Of a stretch of 64,000 nucleotides of DNA, positions 40,928 through 49,968 are shown in pieces (the first letter of the stretch is position 1; every line of letters starts with the position of its first letter). The position numbers and the translations under genes are program-made. Below the pieces are notes generated by a model. That model saw only the letters and a list, made by a program, of their open reading frames with translations. It searched no databases and was not told the DNA's origin. Origin of the DNA: Rhodococcoides kroppenstedtii (GTDB taxonomy: Bacteria > Actinomycetota > Actinomycetes > Mycobacteriales > Mycobacteriaceae); assembly GCF_900111805.1 (NCBI RefSeq), contig NZ_FOJN01000001.1, forward strand, positions 248,001 through 312,000, written 5' to 3'.

Positions 40928-41823
40928 CGCTGCGCCTCCCGTCGAGCGAGGCGGTTGCCGGACACCCGCAACACGAACAACACCACGAACGCGATGGCCA
41001 GCAGCACCACCGAGATGGCGGCGGCGTCGACCGGCTGATCGGTCTCGATCTGTTCACGGATGAGCTGCGAGGCGATCTGTGTGTCGCCGGGGATGTTCCC
41101 GCCGATCAGCACCACGGAGCCGAACTCGCCGAGAGCGCGGGAGAACGCGAGCCCCGCACCCGAGAGGATCGACGGCAGCAGCACGGGCAGCACCACCCGC
41201 CGGAAGACGACGAGGTTGTTCGCCCCGAGGGACGCGGCTGCCTCCTCCACCTCGCGGTCGAGTTCGATCAGCACCGGCTGTACCGCCCGCACCACGAAGG
41301 GCAGCGTCACGAACGCGAGCGCCACGATCACGCCCGCCTTGGTGGCGTTCAGGGTGATGCCGACCGGGCTCATGGGTCCGTAGAGCGAGAGCAGGACGAG
41401 CGACGCGACGATGGTCGGCAAGGCGAACGGCAGGTCGATGAGGGCGTTGACGATGCCCTTGCCGGGGAAGTCGTCGCGCACGAGCACCCAGGCGATGAGG
41501 GTGCCCATCACGACGTTCACCGCCGTCGCGGCGACCGACACCTGCACCGTGACGCGCAACGTCGCCAGGGCTCGGGGGTCGGTCACCGCGTCGAGGAACG
41601 CGCCCGGTCCGTCGGAGAGCGAGCGGCTCGCCACCGCGGCGAGCGGGAGCAGAACGATGATCGAGAGCCAGAGGAGGACGGTGCCGAGCGTCAGGGGGCC
41701 ACCGGGCAGGCCGGAGGCCGGTCGCTTCCTACCGGGCAGGCCGGAGGCCGGTCGCCTTCTCCCGGGCAGGCCGGAGGCCGGTTTTCTACGGCGTCCGACA
41801 CTGGACCTCTCCGTGGTGCTCAT
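40924..41823 (-). CDS. cysT: sulfate ABC importer permease CysT with repeat-derived N-terminus
   Basis: 299 residues from ATG 41823. About six membrane spans begin near residue 46, with the EAA loop EEAAASLGANNLVVFRRVVLP. Residues 12-42 are three copies of a (R/K)xPASGLPG(R/G) decapeptide encoded by three exact-length 30-bp repeats; these are absent from ordinary CysT and are presumably a cytoplasmic, unstructured extension. It starts 2 nt after the sbp stop codon. An alternative start after the repeats was considered, but no good start codon precedes the first span. Confidence 0.92.
   Translation of the reverse strand: MSTTERSSVGRRRKPASGLPGRRRPASGLPGRKRPASGLPGGPLTLGTVLLWLSIIVLLPLAAVASRSLSDGPGAFLDAVTDPRALATLRVTVQVSVAATAVNVVMGTLIAWVLVRDDFPGKGIVNALIDLPFALPTIVASLVLLSLYGPMSPVGITLNATKAGVIVALAFVTLPFVVRAVQPVLIELDREVEEAAASLGANNLVVFRRVVLPVLLPSILSGAGLAFSRALGEFGSVVLIGGNIPGDTQIASQLIREQIETDQPVDAAAISVVLLAIAFVVLFVLRVSGNRLARREAQR
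41701..41790 (-). repeat. three 30-bp tandem repeats inside cysT
   Basis: Units at 41701-41730, 41731-41760 and 41761-41790 share CCGGGCAGGCCGGAGGCCGG. Because the unit length is a multiple of three the cysT frame survives. The reverse complement shares a 21-nt core, CGACCGGCCTCCGGCCT(G/T)CCCG, with the intergenic repeats at 45661-45747 (one difference). Confidence 0.9.
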
Positions 41824-41825
41824 GG

Positions 41826-42851
41826 TCAGCTCGACGCCTTGTAGATCGCGTTGATGGCACCGTTCTCGCCGAACAGGTCCGCGTCGACCGCGGTCCAGCC
41901 ACCGAGCTGGTCGATGGTGTACAGCGTGCCGGGCGTCGGGAACTTGTCGGCGAATTCGGCGGCGACACCGGGATCGACCGGCCGGAAGCCGGACTCGGCC
42001 CAGATGCGCTGTCCCTCTTCGGTGTACAAGAACTCGTTGAGGGCGTTGGCCTGCTGCAGATTGGCACTCCCCTCGACGACGGCGACAGGGTTGTCGATGC
42101 GGAAGGTCTGCTCGGGCACGAAGTGCTCGACGGCCTGACCCTGGCTCTCGAGGAGCAGCGCCTCGTTCTCGTAGCTCAGGAGCACGTCGCCCTGACCCTG
42201 CAGGAAGGCTTCCGACGCGGAGCGTCCGGAGTCCGGCTGCACCGGGAAGCGCTCGACGAGCTGGGTGATGTAGTCGAGGCCGGCCTGCCGGTTCTGGCCG
42301 CCGTTGCTCACCGCGGCGTAGGGGGCGAGGAGGTTCCACTTGGCCGAGCCGGAGCTGAGAGGGCTGGGGCTGATGACCGACACGTCGGGCCGGATCAGGT
42401 CCTCCCAGGTGCGAATGTTCTTCGGGTTCCCCGGGCGCACGACGAACGAGACGACCGAACCGAACGGAACGCCGCCGGTGGCGCTCGCGTTCCAGTCCTC
42501 GCTCACCTTGCCCGCCTTGACCAGACGCGTGACGTCGGGCTCCACGGAGAAGTTGACGATGTCCGCGGGCGCGCCGTCGGCGACCTTGCGGGACTGGTTG
42601 CCCGAGGCGCCGTAGTCGGCGTTGATCGTGACGTTCTCGCCGGATTCGGTGGCGCGGAACGCTTCTCCGATCGCGTCCCACCCGTTCTTGGGGACGGCGT
42701 AGCCGACGAGCGTGAGCGACGGGCCGGAGGTGGTGGCGGCGGATTCACCGACGGTGTCCGACGAGCCGGTGGAGCACGCGGTGAGCGTGAGAGCGGCCAC
42801 GGCGGCGGTGACGGTGACGGTGAGCAGGCGAACGCGACGAGATCGGAACAC
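41826..42851 (-). CDS. sbp: sulfate-binding lipoprotein (periplasmic-type)
   Basis: 341 residues from GTG 42851, with GAGAGGT 9 nt upstream; a start at 42878 would put the ribosome site inside the gene. A signal peptide ends in the lipobox LTLTAC, so the mature protein is lipid-anchored. The sulfate-binding signature is seen in NADYGASGNQSRKV, VSFVVRPGNPKNI and SPSPLSSGSAKWN. It delivers sulfate to CysTWA. It is the first structural gene of the importer operon and corresponds to SubI (Rv2400c). Confidence 0.94.
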   Translation of the reverse strand: MFRSRRVRLLTVTVTAAVAALTLTACSTGSSDTVGESAATTSGPSLTLVGYAVPKNGWDAIGEAFRATESGENVTINADYGASGNQSRKVADGAPADIVNFSVEPDVTRLVKAGKVSEDWNASATGGVPFGSVVSFVVRPGNPKNIRTWEDLIRPDVSVISPSPLSSGSAKWNLLAPYAAVSNGGQNRQAGLDYITQLVERFPVQPDSGRSASEAFLQGQGDVLLSYENEALLLESQGQAVEHFVPEQTFRIDNPVAVVEGSANLQQANALNEFLYTEEGQRIWAESGFRPVDPGVAAEFADKFPTPGTLYTIDQLGGWTAVDADLFGENGAINAIYKASS

Positions 42852-42975
42852 GGGGTGAGAACCTCTCGGGAACGGCACGGGGCGCGCGGGCGGCGACGAC
42901 CGTGGGGCACGACGGGGAGGAAAGGCGAAGCGACCGAGGATGCGTCGGCACGGACACGGCCGAACGCGAAGAGTG

Positions 42976-43065
42976 TCAGCGACAGTCGACGTCGGCGACG
43001 GCCAGCATGCCGACAGCGATCAACGCCAACTGGTGGCGGATCGGTGCGGGCGCGGCGTCGAACAC
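42976..43065 (-). CDS. 29-residue leader ORF upstream of the sulfate importer operon
   Basis: The GTG at 43065 opens a 29-residue frame containing APIRHQLALIAVGMLAVADV and ending Asp-Cys-Arg-stop. On the minus strand TAGATT lies 7 nt before the GTG and there is no ribosome site, so translation should be leaderless. Its end is 124 nt before sbp. A single Cys codon next to the stop, together with the position before a cysteine-pathway operon, suggests a sensing leader like that of sir, but the peptide is not related to it in sequence apart from an Arg-His pair. I saw no clear hairpin in 42852-42975. Confidence 0.6.
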   Translation of the reverse strand: MFDAAPAPIRHQLALIAVGMLAVADVDCR

Positions 43066-43130
43066 AGCCGAGAATCTAGCAGAGGACTCCGACGTGCCCG
43101 TTCTCGACGTGATGCAGACCACGCGGGCCA

Positions 43131-43217
43131 TCACCGCGTGAGCAGCCACGCCACCAGGACGAGCAGCACCAACACGATCAGGGTCAACGTCACACGCGAG
43201 CGGGGCACGCTTCTCAC
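43131..43217 (-). CDS. 28-residue single-span membrane peptide
   Basis: GTG 43217 overlaps the stop of the upstream gene (GTGA), and the frame encodes a short basic start followed by one hydrophobic span (VTLTLIVLVLLVLVAWLL) and a basic end. Size, coupling and the textbook membrane-peptide pattern support translation, but chance open frames of this length are frequent. It lies between the importer leader ORF and the membrane gene above it. Function unknown. Confidence 0.4.
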   Translation of the reverse strand: MRSVPRSRVTLTLIVLVLLVLVAWLLTR

Positions 43218-43519
43218 TCTCGACTCTCGGTGGCCGCGGGGACGGCACCGGTGGGGCGATCCTCGCCGATCACGCGGCCGGGGTGATCCTTGCCGACCAC
43301 GCGGCCGGGGTGATCCTTGCCGACCACGCGGCCGGGGCGATCCTTGCCGACCACGCGGCGGCGGGCGTCGAACAGCGCCGACAACACCACGTCGGCCACC
43401 ACCGCGACCACGGCCGCGGCCGGAACCACCACGGCCAGCACGACGGCGACCTGGGGGACGAACGGCAGCCCGGCGATCCAGAGTTCCACTCCGTCCCACC
43501 ACGAGGCCACCGCGTTCAT
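43214..43519 (-). CDS. small membrane protein with tandem nonapeptide tail (Rv2401A-like position)
   Basis: 101 residues. Residues about 1-20 are followed by a long hydrophobic region (about 21-50, [20 protein letters not shown]) and a cytoplasmic tail made of four nonapeptides of the type RVVGKDHPG, encoded by four exact 27-bp repeats (43258-43365). M. tuberculosis has a small membrane gene, Rv2401A, between subI and Rv2402, which is this position. No function is known. Confidence 0.65.
   Translation of the reverse strand: MNAVASWWDGVELWIAGLPFVPQVAVVLAVVVPAAAVVAVVADVVLSALFDARRRVVGKDRPGRVVGKDHPGRVVGKDHPGRVIGEDRPTGAVPAATESRE
43258..43365. repeat. four 27-bp tandem repeats within a coding region
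   Basis: Units begin at 43258, 43285, 43312 and 43339; the consensus is GATCCTTGCCGACCACGCGG plus CCGGGGT. The first and last copies have a few changes. Being a multiple of three, copy-number change would keep the frame, so this is a likely variable-number locus. Confidence 0.9.
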
Positions 43520-43608
43520 CGGTCTGAGCCTAGCCCTCGTGGCACGACGACAGGATCGCCCCTGCGCGTCACCTGGACGCCCGGCCCCCTCGCACCGATG
43601 ATGTGTCG

Positions 43609-45651
43609 ATGAGCCCGTTCGACGAACAGTCCGCCGTTCCTCGCGTCGCGACGGCCGGAGAGGCGGTGTTCGGTCCGGCCAGTCCGGACGGCGGCGACGA
43701 GGGTGGGGCGCTCGACGCGGTCCCCCAGACCACGGCGGGGTGGGCGCCGCATCGCTCGGCCTTCCCGCCCATCGACGACTACGCGTTCCTCTCGGACTGC
43801 GAGACGACGTGCCTGATCGCCCGGAACGGGTCGGTGGAGTGGATGTGCGTGCCGCGCCCCGACTCCCCCAGCGTCTTCGGCGCGATCCTGGACCGCGGCG
43901 CCGGTCACTTCCGGATCGGCCCGTACGGACAGAACGTGCCGGCCGCGCGTCGCTACCTGCCCGGTGGCCTGATCGTCGAGACCACGTGGCAGACGGAGAC
44001 GGGCTGGCTGATCGTGCGCGACGCCCTCCTCATGGGGCCCTGGCACAACACCGACGAGCGCTCCCGGACCCACAAGCGGGCGCCGTCGGACTGGGATGCC
44101 GAGCACTGCCTGCTGCGCAGCGTCAAATGCGTCAGCGGCACCGTGGAGCTCGAGATGAGCTGCGAGCCCGCCTTCGACTACCACCGCAAGCAGACCGTCT
44201 GGGAGTACACCGGCGACGTCTACGAGGAGGCCACCGCCACCGCCCGACCCGAGAATGGTGACCAGCCGACGCTCAAGCTGACGACGAACCTGCGCATCGG
44301 GATCGAGGGCCGGGAAGCTCGTGCTCGCACCCGCATGAGCGAGGGCGACAACGTCTTCGTCGCGCTGTCGTGGTCGAGCCTCGAGCCGCCGCGCACCTTC
44401 GACGAGGCCGCCGACAAGATGTGGCAGACCGCGGAGTGCTGGCGACAGTGGATCACCATCGGCCGCTTCCCGGACCATCCGTGGCGCGGATTCCTCCAGC
44501 GCAGCGCGCTGACTCTGAAAGGCCTGGCCTACGCACCCACCGGCGCGCTGCTCGCTGCCAGCACGACGTCGTTGCCGGAGACCCCCGGCGGTGCCCGTAA
44601 CTGGGACTACCGGTACGCCTGGGTGCGGGATTCGACCTTCGCCCTCTGGGGTCTCTACACCCTCGGGCTCGATCGTGAGGCGAACGACTTCTTCTCCTTC
44701 ATCTCCGACGTCACCGGCAACGCCGACGGAGAACCCGTTCCCCTGCAGGTGATGTACGGCATCGGCGGGGAGCGCACCCTCGAGGAGGAGGAACTGAACC
44801 ACCTCTCGGGATACGACGGCGCGAGCCCCGTCCGCGTCGGCAACGGTGCGTACAACCAACGCCAGCACGACATCTGGGGCACCATGCTCGACTCGGTGTA
44901 CCTCCACGTCCGCTCGCGTGAGCACGTTCCCGAGTCGCTGTGGCCCCTGCTGAAGCGTCAGGTGGACGAGGCGAAGAAGCACTGGCGGGAGCCCGACCGC
45001 GGCATCTGGGAGGTGCGCGGCGAACCCCAGCACTTCACGTCGTCGAAAGTGATGTGCTGGGTCGCCCTCGACCGCGGCGCGAAACTCGCTCTGCTGCACG
45101 GGGAGCGTGGGTACGCCGAGGAGTGGAGCGCCGTCGCCGACGAGATCAAGGCCGACATCCTCGAGCACGGCGTCGACGACCGCGGGGTCTTCACGCAGCG
45201 TTACGGCGACGACTCGCTGGACGCGTCGCTGCTCCTGGTCGTCCTGCTGCGATTCCTCCCCGCGGACGACGAGCGGGTCCGCGCGACCGTGCTCGCCATC
45301 GCCGACGAACTCACCCAGGACGGACTGGTCCTGCGCTACCGCGTCGACACCACCGACGACGGCCTGTCCGGCGAGGAAGGCACCTTCACCATCTGCTCGT
45401 TCTGGCTGGTGTCGGCGCTCGTGGAGATCGGGGAACTGCACCGCGCCAAGCGCCTGTGCGAGCGGCTGCTCGGGTACGCCAGCCCCCTCAAGCTCTACGC
45501 CGAGGAGATCGACACCACCACCGGCCGCCACCTGGGCAACTTCCCCCAGGCCTTCACCCACCTCGCGCTGATCAACGCGGTCGTGCACGTCATCCGGGCC
45601 GAGGAGGCGGCGCAGTCGGGGCAGTTCCAGCCCGCCCACGGCCACTCCTGA
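43609..45651 (+). CDS. GH15 glucoamylase-like enzyme, probable trehalase
   Basis: About 680 residues; GTG 43603 is an alternative start two codons earlier. An N-terminal beta-sandwich (about 50-290; FPPIDDYAFLSDCETTCLIARNGSVEWMCVPRPDSPSVFGAILD) precedes the (alpha/alpha)6 barrel with GARNWDYRYAWVRDSTFALW, DRGIWEVRGEPQHFTSSKVM and EGTFTICSFWLVSAL. The layout equals Rv2402 and its M. smegmatis homologue, which has been shown to be a trehalase; glucoamylase activity on maltodextrins is the alternative. With the GH13 enzyme at 3.7 kb it suggests active trehalose turnover. Repeats follow immediately downstream. Confidence 0.85.
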   Translation: MSPFDEQSAVPRVATAGEAVFGPASPDGGDEGGALDAVPQTTAGWAPHRSAFPPIDDYAFLSDCETTCLIARNGSVEWMCVPRPDSPSVFGAILDRGAGHFRIGPYGQNVPAARRYLPGGLIVETTWQTETGWLIVRDALLMGPWHNTDERSRTHKRAPSDWDAEHCLLRSVKCVSGTVELEMSCEPAFDYHRKQTVWEYTGDVYEEATATARPENGDQPTLKLTTNLRIGIEGREARARTRMSEGDNVFVALSWSSLEPPRTFDEAADKMWQTAECWRQWITIGRFPDHPWRGFLQRSALTLKGLAYAPTGALLAASTTSLPETPGGARNWDYRYAWVRDSTFALWGLYTLGLDREANDFFSFISDVTGNADGEPVPLQVMYGIGGERTLEEEELNHLSGYDGASPVRVGNGAYNQRQHDIWGTMLDSVYLHVRSREHVPESLWPLLKRQVDEAKKHWREPDRGIWEVRGEPQHFTSSKVMCWVALDRGAKLALLHGERGYAEEWSAVADEIKADILEHGVDDRGVFTQRYGDDSLDASLLLVVLLRFLPADDERVRATVLAIADELTQDGLVLRYRVDTTDDGLSGEEGTFTICSFWLVSALVEIGELHRAKRLCERLLGYASPLKLYAEEIDTTTGRHLGNFPQAFTHLALINAVVHVIRAEEAAQSGQFQPAHGHS

Positions 45652-45660
45652 CTCTTCCTC

Positions 45661-45747
45661 CGGCCTTCCCGCCGTTTCCGACCGGCCTCCGGCCTTCCCG
45701 CCGTTTCCGACCGGCCTCCGGCCTTCCCGCCGTTTCCGACCGGCCTC
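45661..45747. repeat. three 29-bp tandem repeats downstream of the GH15 gene
   Basis: Units at 45661-45689, 45690-45718 and 45719-45747 are identical (CGGCCTTCCCGCCGTTTCCG plus ACCGGCCTC), and a partial unit runs into the hairpin repeat at 45749. The core is shared with the cysT repeats. Here the unit is not a multiple of three and the region is non-coding. Confidence 0.92.
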
Positions 45748-45748
45748 C

Positions 45749-45820
45749 GGCCTTCCCGCTGCCCCTTCCTGCGTTCGCGGACCGTGCACCGTCCGCGAAC
45801 GCAGGAAACGCCCGCGGGAA
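45749..45820. repeat. 72-bp hairpin repeat, copy A
   Basis: It contains a perfect 17-bp inverted repeat (45766-45782 and 45791-45807) around an 8-nt loop with GTGCAC. It matches copy B (46769-46840) at 61 of 72 positions without gaps, in direct orientation, 1,020 bp away. It may also terminate transcription of the GH15 gene. Confidence 0.88.
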
Positions 45821-45903
45821 CGGGTGGGGACAGCGGCCCGGACTGTGGACAACCGCGGCTCGACGGACACGTCCGGGTTGGGGCTCGGGTCAGGATCGTG
45901 TTC

Positions 45904-46782
45904 GTGACCCTCTACCACCGCCGCACCGGCGACCACACCGACCGGCAACTGCACGGACTCGTCCGCGACGGCTCCTTGGCGCGGGTTCGGCGCGGCACCT
46001 ACACCGACGGCAAACTGTGGCGCAGCGCATCCGACGCGGACCGGTACCGCCTCGCGGTCCACGCCGCGATGACCTGTCGCGCGCAGGCCGTCGCCAGCCA
46101 CGACAGCGCAGCCGCACTGCTGGGTCTGCCGGTGCTCGCGCCCCGCCGCGACCGAGTGCACGTCACCGTCGACGGCCGTGGCGGCGGGAAGACGACGGCG
46201 GCGACCGTCGAACACCGGGTGCCCCTGTCCGACGTCGACGTGACCGTCGTCGACGGCGTTCGGGTCACGACGCCGGCCCGCACCGCCCTCGACCTCGCGT
46301 GCGTTCGGCCGGCCGTACACGGACTGTGCGCCGTCGAGTCGTCGCTCCGGCTCGGCGCCGAGGACCTACCGGGTGTCCTGAGGCGGATGGGTCGCCGCCA
46401 CGGGATCCAACTCGCCCGCCGCGCCGTGGAACGGGCCAGTCCGCTCACCGAGAGTCTCGGCGAGTCCTTCTCCCGCGCACTCATACTGGGCTGGCCCGAG
46501 ATCCCCGAGCCGCGACTGCAGCACGAGTTCCGCGACGAGCACGGACTTTTCGTGGCCCGCACCGACTTCGATTGGGACGGCAGACTGGTCGGCGAGTTCG
46601 ACGGCGCCGTGAAGTACGAGGGCGGCGGCCTGACCGTGGTCCAGGAGAAGCTCCGCGAGGACGCGCTCCGGGCCCTCGGGGTTCACGTGGTTCGCTGGAC
46701 CTGGCAGGACCTGCTGCACCCGGAGCGGCTGCGCGCGATCCTCACCAAAGCCCTCGCCCGAGCAATCCGGCCTTCCCGCTGA
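45904..46782 (+). CDS. AbiEi-like/DUF559 family protein
   Basis: 292 residues from GTG 45904, with AGGA 8 nt upstream (GTG 45898 is too close to it). The N-terminal 50 residues look like the AbiEi-antitoxin winged helix (QLHGLVRDGSLARVRRGTYT). The C-terminal part (about 195-290) has LVGEFDGAVKYEGGGLTVVQ and a RALGVHVVRWTWQDL end, resembling the DUF559/Vsr-like nuclease fold with its D...E...K and RxT pattern. Such genes are numerous and strain-variable in rhodococci and mycobacteria. No partner AbiEii toxin is adjacent. The gene is bracketed by two 72-bp hairpin repeats, the second covering its last five codons. Confidence 0.75.
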   Translation: MTLYHRRTGDHTDRQLHGLVRDGSLARVRRGTYTDGKLWRSASDADRYRLAVHAAMTCRAQAVASHDSAAALLGLPVLAPRRDRVHVTVDGRGGGKTTAATVEHRVPLSDVDVTVVDGVRVTTPARTALDLACVRPAVHGLCAVESSLRLGAEDLPGVLRRMGRRHGIQLARRAVERASPLTESLGESFSRALILGWPEIPEPRLQHEFRDEHGLFVARTDFDWDGRLVGEFDGAVKYEGGGLTVVQEKLREDALRALGVHVVRWTWQDLLHPERLRAILTKALARAIRPSR

Positions 46783-46840
46783 CCCCTCCCGCGTTCGCTG
46801 ACAGTGCACCGTCAGCACACGCAGGAACGGTCCGCGGGAA
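46769..46840. repeat. 72-bp hairpin repeat, copy B
   Basis: Same length as copy A and 85% identical. The stem GCGTTCGCTGAC (46791-46802)/GTCAGCACACGC (46811-46822) keeps 10 of 12 pairs. At one stem position the G-C pair of copy A has become T-A here, a compensatory change. It overlaps the end of the DUF559 gene and ends 4 nt before the lepA stop. Confidence 0.85.
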
Positions 46841-46843
46841 GGA

Positions 46844-48733
<1,890 letters not shown>

Positions 48734-48826
48734 CGCCCAGAATATCCGCACCCGCGACGCGCGGCGGACGTCGGTGGTCACCGACGCCCGCCACGCGAGC
48801 GAATCAGGCCGGCGCCGCTGTCACGA

Positions 48827-49855
48827 TCAGGCCGGCCCGGCCGCGGTGGCGGGCCCGTCCCCCGCCAGCGTCGACGACAGCGCGGGCACCAGCGCGTCGA
48901 GCAGGTACGGCAGCGACAGCGGCGAGGTGAAGTAGATGGCGCCGGCGACGACACCGTCGGTGAAGACCACCCGGTTCTCGCGGACCTCCTGCAGCGACGC
49001 GTAGACGGGGTCCGCCTCGAGCGCCGTGCGGTCGTCCGTGTCCTCGGTGCCCCAGATCAGGACGTCGGCGGCGTCGAGGACGGACAGGTTCTCGAGCGGG
49101 ATGTAGGCCTGGGCGTCCTGGGCGGTGACGAACGAATCGAGCTCGTCCGGGATGGTGAAGCCGAGCGAGGTGAGGAAGTCGGTGCTCAGCCCGTCCTGGT
49201 AGGCGATGGCGTTGCCGTCGTAGAACGCGTTCTGCAGAAACACCGCCTTGGTGTCCGCGAACTCGGGGTGCTGTGCGGCGGCGTCGCGGTAGCGGTCCTG
49301 CACACCGCGCACGAGCGCGTCGGCCTCGTCGGGCTTGCCGACGGCGGCGCCGATGGTGCGTACCTGCTGGTCCCAGGGCTCGAAGTACGGCAAGTCGGGG
49401 TCGCTGTGCGCGATGGTGGGCGCGATGGCGCTCAGGCGCGCGTAGTCGTCGGCGCTCATTCCGGCGTTGGTGCCGATGATGAGGTCCGGCTCGAGGGCGC
49501 TCACCTTCTCGAACTGGATGCCGTCGACCTGGCTCAGCACCTCCGGCGTGGCGTCCCCGAGCAGGTCGCGGGCCCACGGCCAAGTGGCGTACGGCTGATC
49601 GCCGTACCACTCGGTCACGCCGACCGGCACGATCCCGAGCGCGAGCAGGGTGTCCTGCTCGGTCAGCCCCACCGACACCACGCGCTGCGGGTTCGCCGGG
49701 ACCACCGTGTCGCCGAACGCGTGCGTCACCGTCGTCTCCCCCACCGCGTCGCCTTCGCCGCCGGACGAGCACCCCGTCAGGACGAGCAGGCACGCAGCAG
49801 CGACGGCGACCAGCAGACGACTCCGTCGTCGCGGTCGATGTTCGGTGGTTCTCAT
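48827..49855 (-). CDS. siderophore-binding lipoprotein (FecB/FhuD type)
   Basis: 342 residues from ATG 49855, which is 5 nt after an AGGGAG ribosome site. The signal peptide ends in the lipobox LVLTGC. The periplasmic-binding fold is indicated by GDTVVPANPQRVVSVGLTEQDTLLALGIVPVGVTEWYG and EPDLIIGTNAGMSADDYARLSAIAPTIA. It should bind ferric siderophore outside the membrane and pass it to an ABC transporter. No permease or ATPase gene is adjacent, so it works with components encoded elsewhere. An IdeR-type box lies upstream. Confidence 0.9.
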   Translation of the reverse strand: MRTTEHRPRRRSRLLVAVAAACLLVLTGCSSGGEGDAVGETTVTHAFGDTVVPANPQRVVSVGLTEQDTLLALGIVPVGVTEWYGDQPYATWPWARDLLGDATPEVLSQVDGIQFEKVSALEPDLIIGTNAGMSADDYARLSAIAPTIAHSDPDLPYFEPWDQQVRTIGAAVGKPDEADALVRGVQDRYRDAAAQHPEFADTKAVFLQNAFYDGNAIAYQDGLSTDFLTSLGFTIPDELDSFVTAQDAQAYIPLENLSVLDAADVLIWGTEDTDDRTALEADPVYASLQEVRENRVVFTDGVVAGAIYFTSPLSLPYLLDALVPALSSTLAGDGPATAAGPA

Positions 49856-49902
49856 CATCACTCCCTGGATCGCCCGGTTCGCCCGGTTCCTCCGGGACGG
49901 GG

Positions 49903-49921
49903 TGAGGGTAGCCGAACCTAA
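49903..49921 (-). promoter_or_regulatory. IdeR/DtxR-type iron box of the siderophore-binding protein gene
   Basis: On the minus strand the 19 bases match the IdeR consensus at 16 of 19 positions (TTAGGTTCGGCTACCCTCA). It lies 47 nt before the ATG at 49855. It predicts iron-dependent repression. The region between it and the next gene (49969, opposite strand) is 47 bp, so the box could also affect that gene. Confidence 0.78.
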
Positions 49922-49968
49922 TCTCGCGTGGGTGAGTCACGATCGTCGGACTCGGTAATCTGAATCCC

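Noticed and set aside
43258-43365. Evenly spaced repeats as a CRISPR array
   Set aside because: The units are adjacent with no unique spacers, and they keep an open coding frame.
45661-45747. Three identical short repeats as a CRISPR remnant
   Set aside because: Directly tandem, no spacers, no cas genes in the window.
45904-46782. Full AbiE toxin-antitoxin pair
   Set aside because: No AbiEii nucleotidyltransferase gene is adjacent; the next gene is lepA on the other strand.
48734-48781. Upstream GTG start of lepA at 48781
   Set aside because: It would add 16 residues not expected in the family, and a -10-like TATTCT lies just before GTG 48733.
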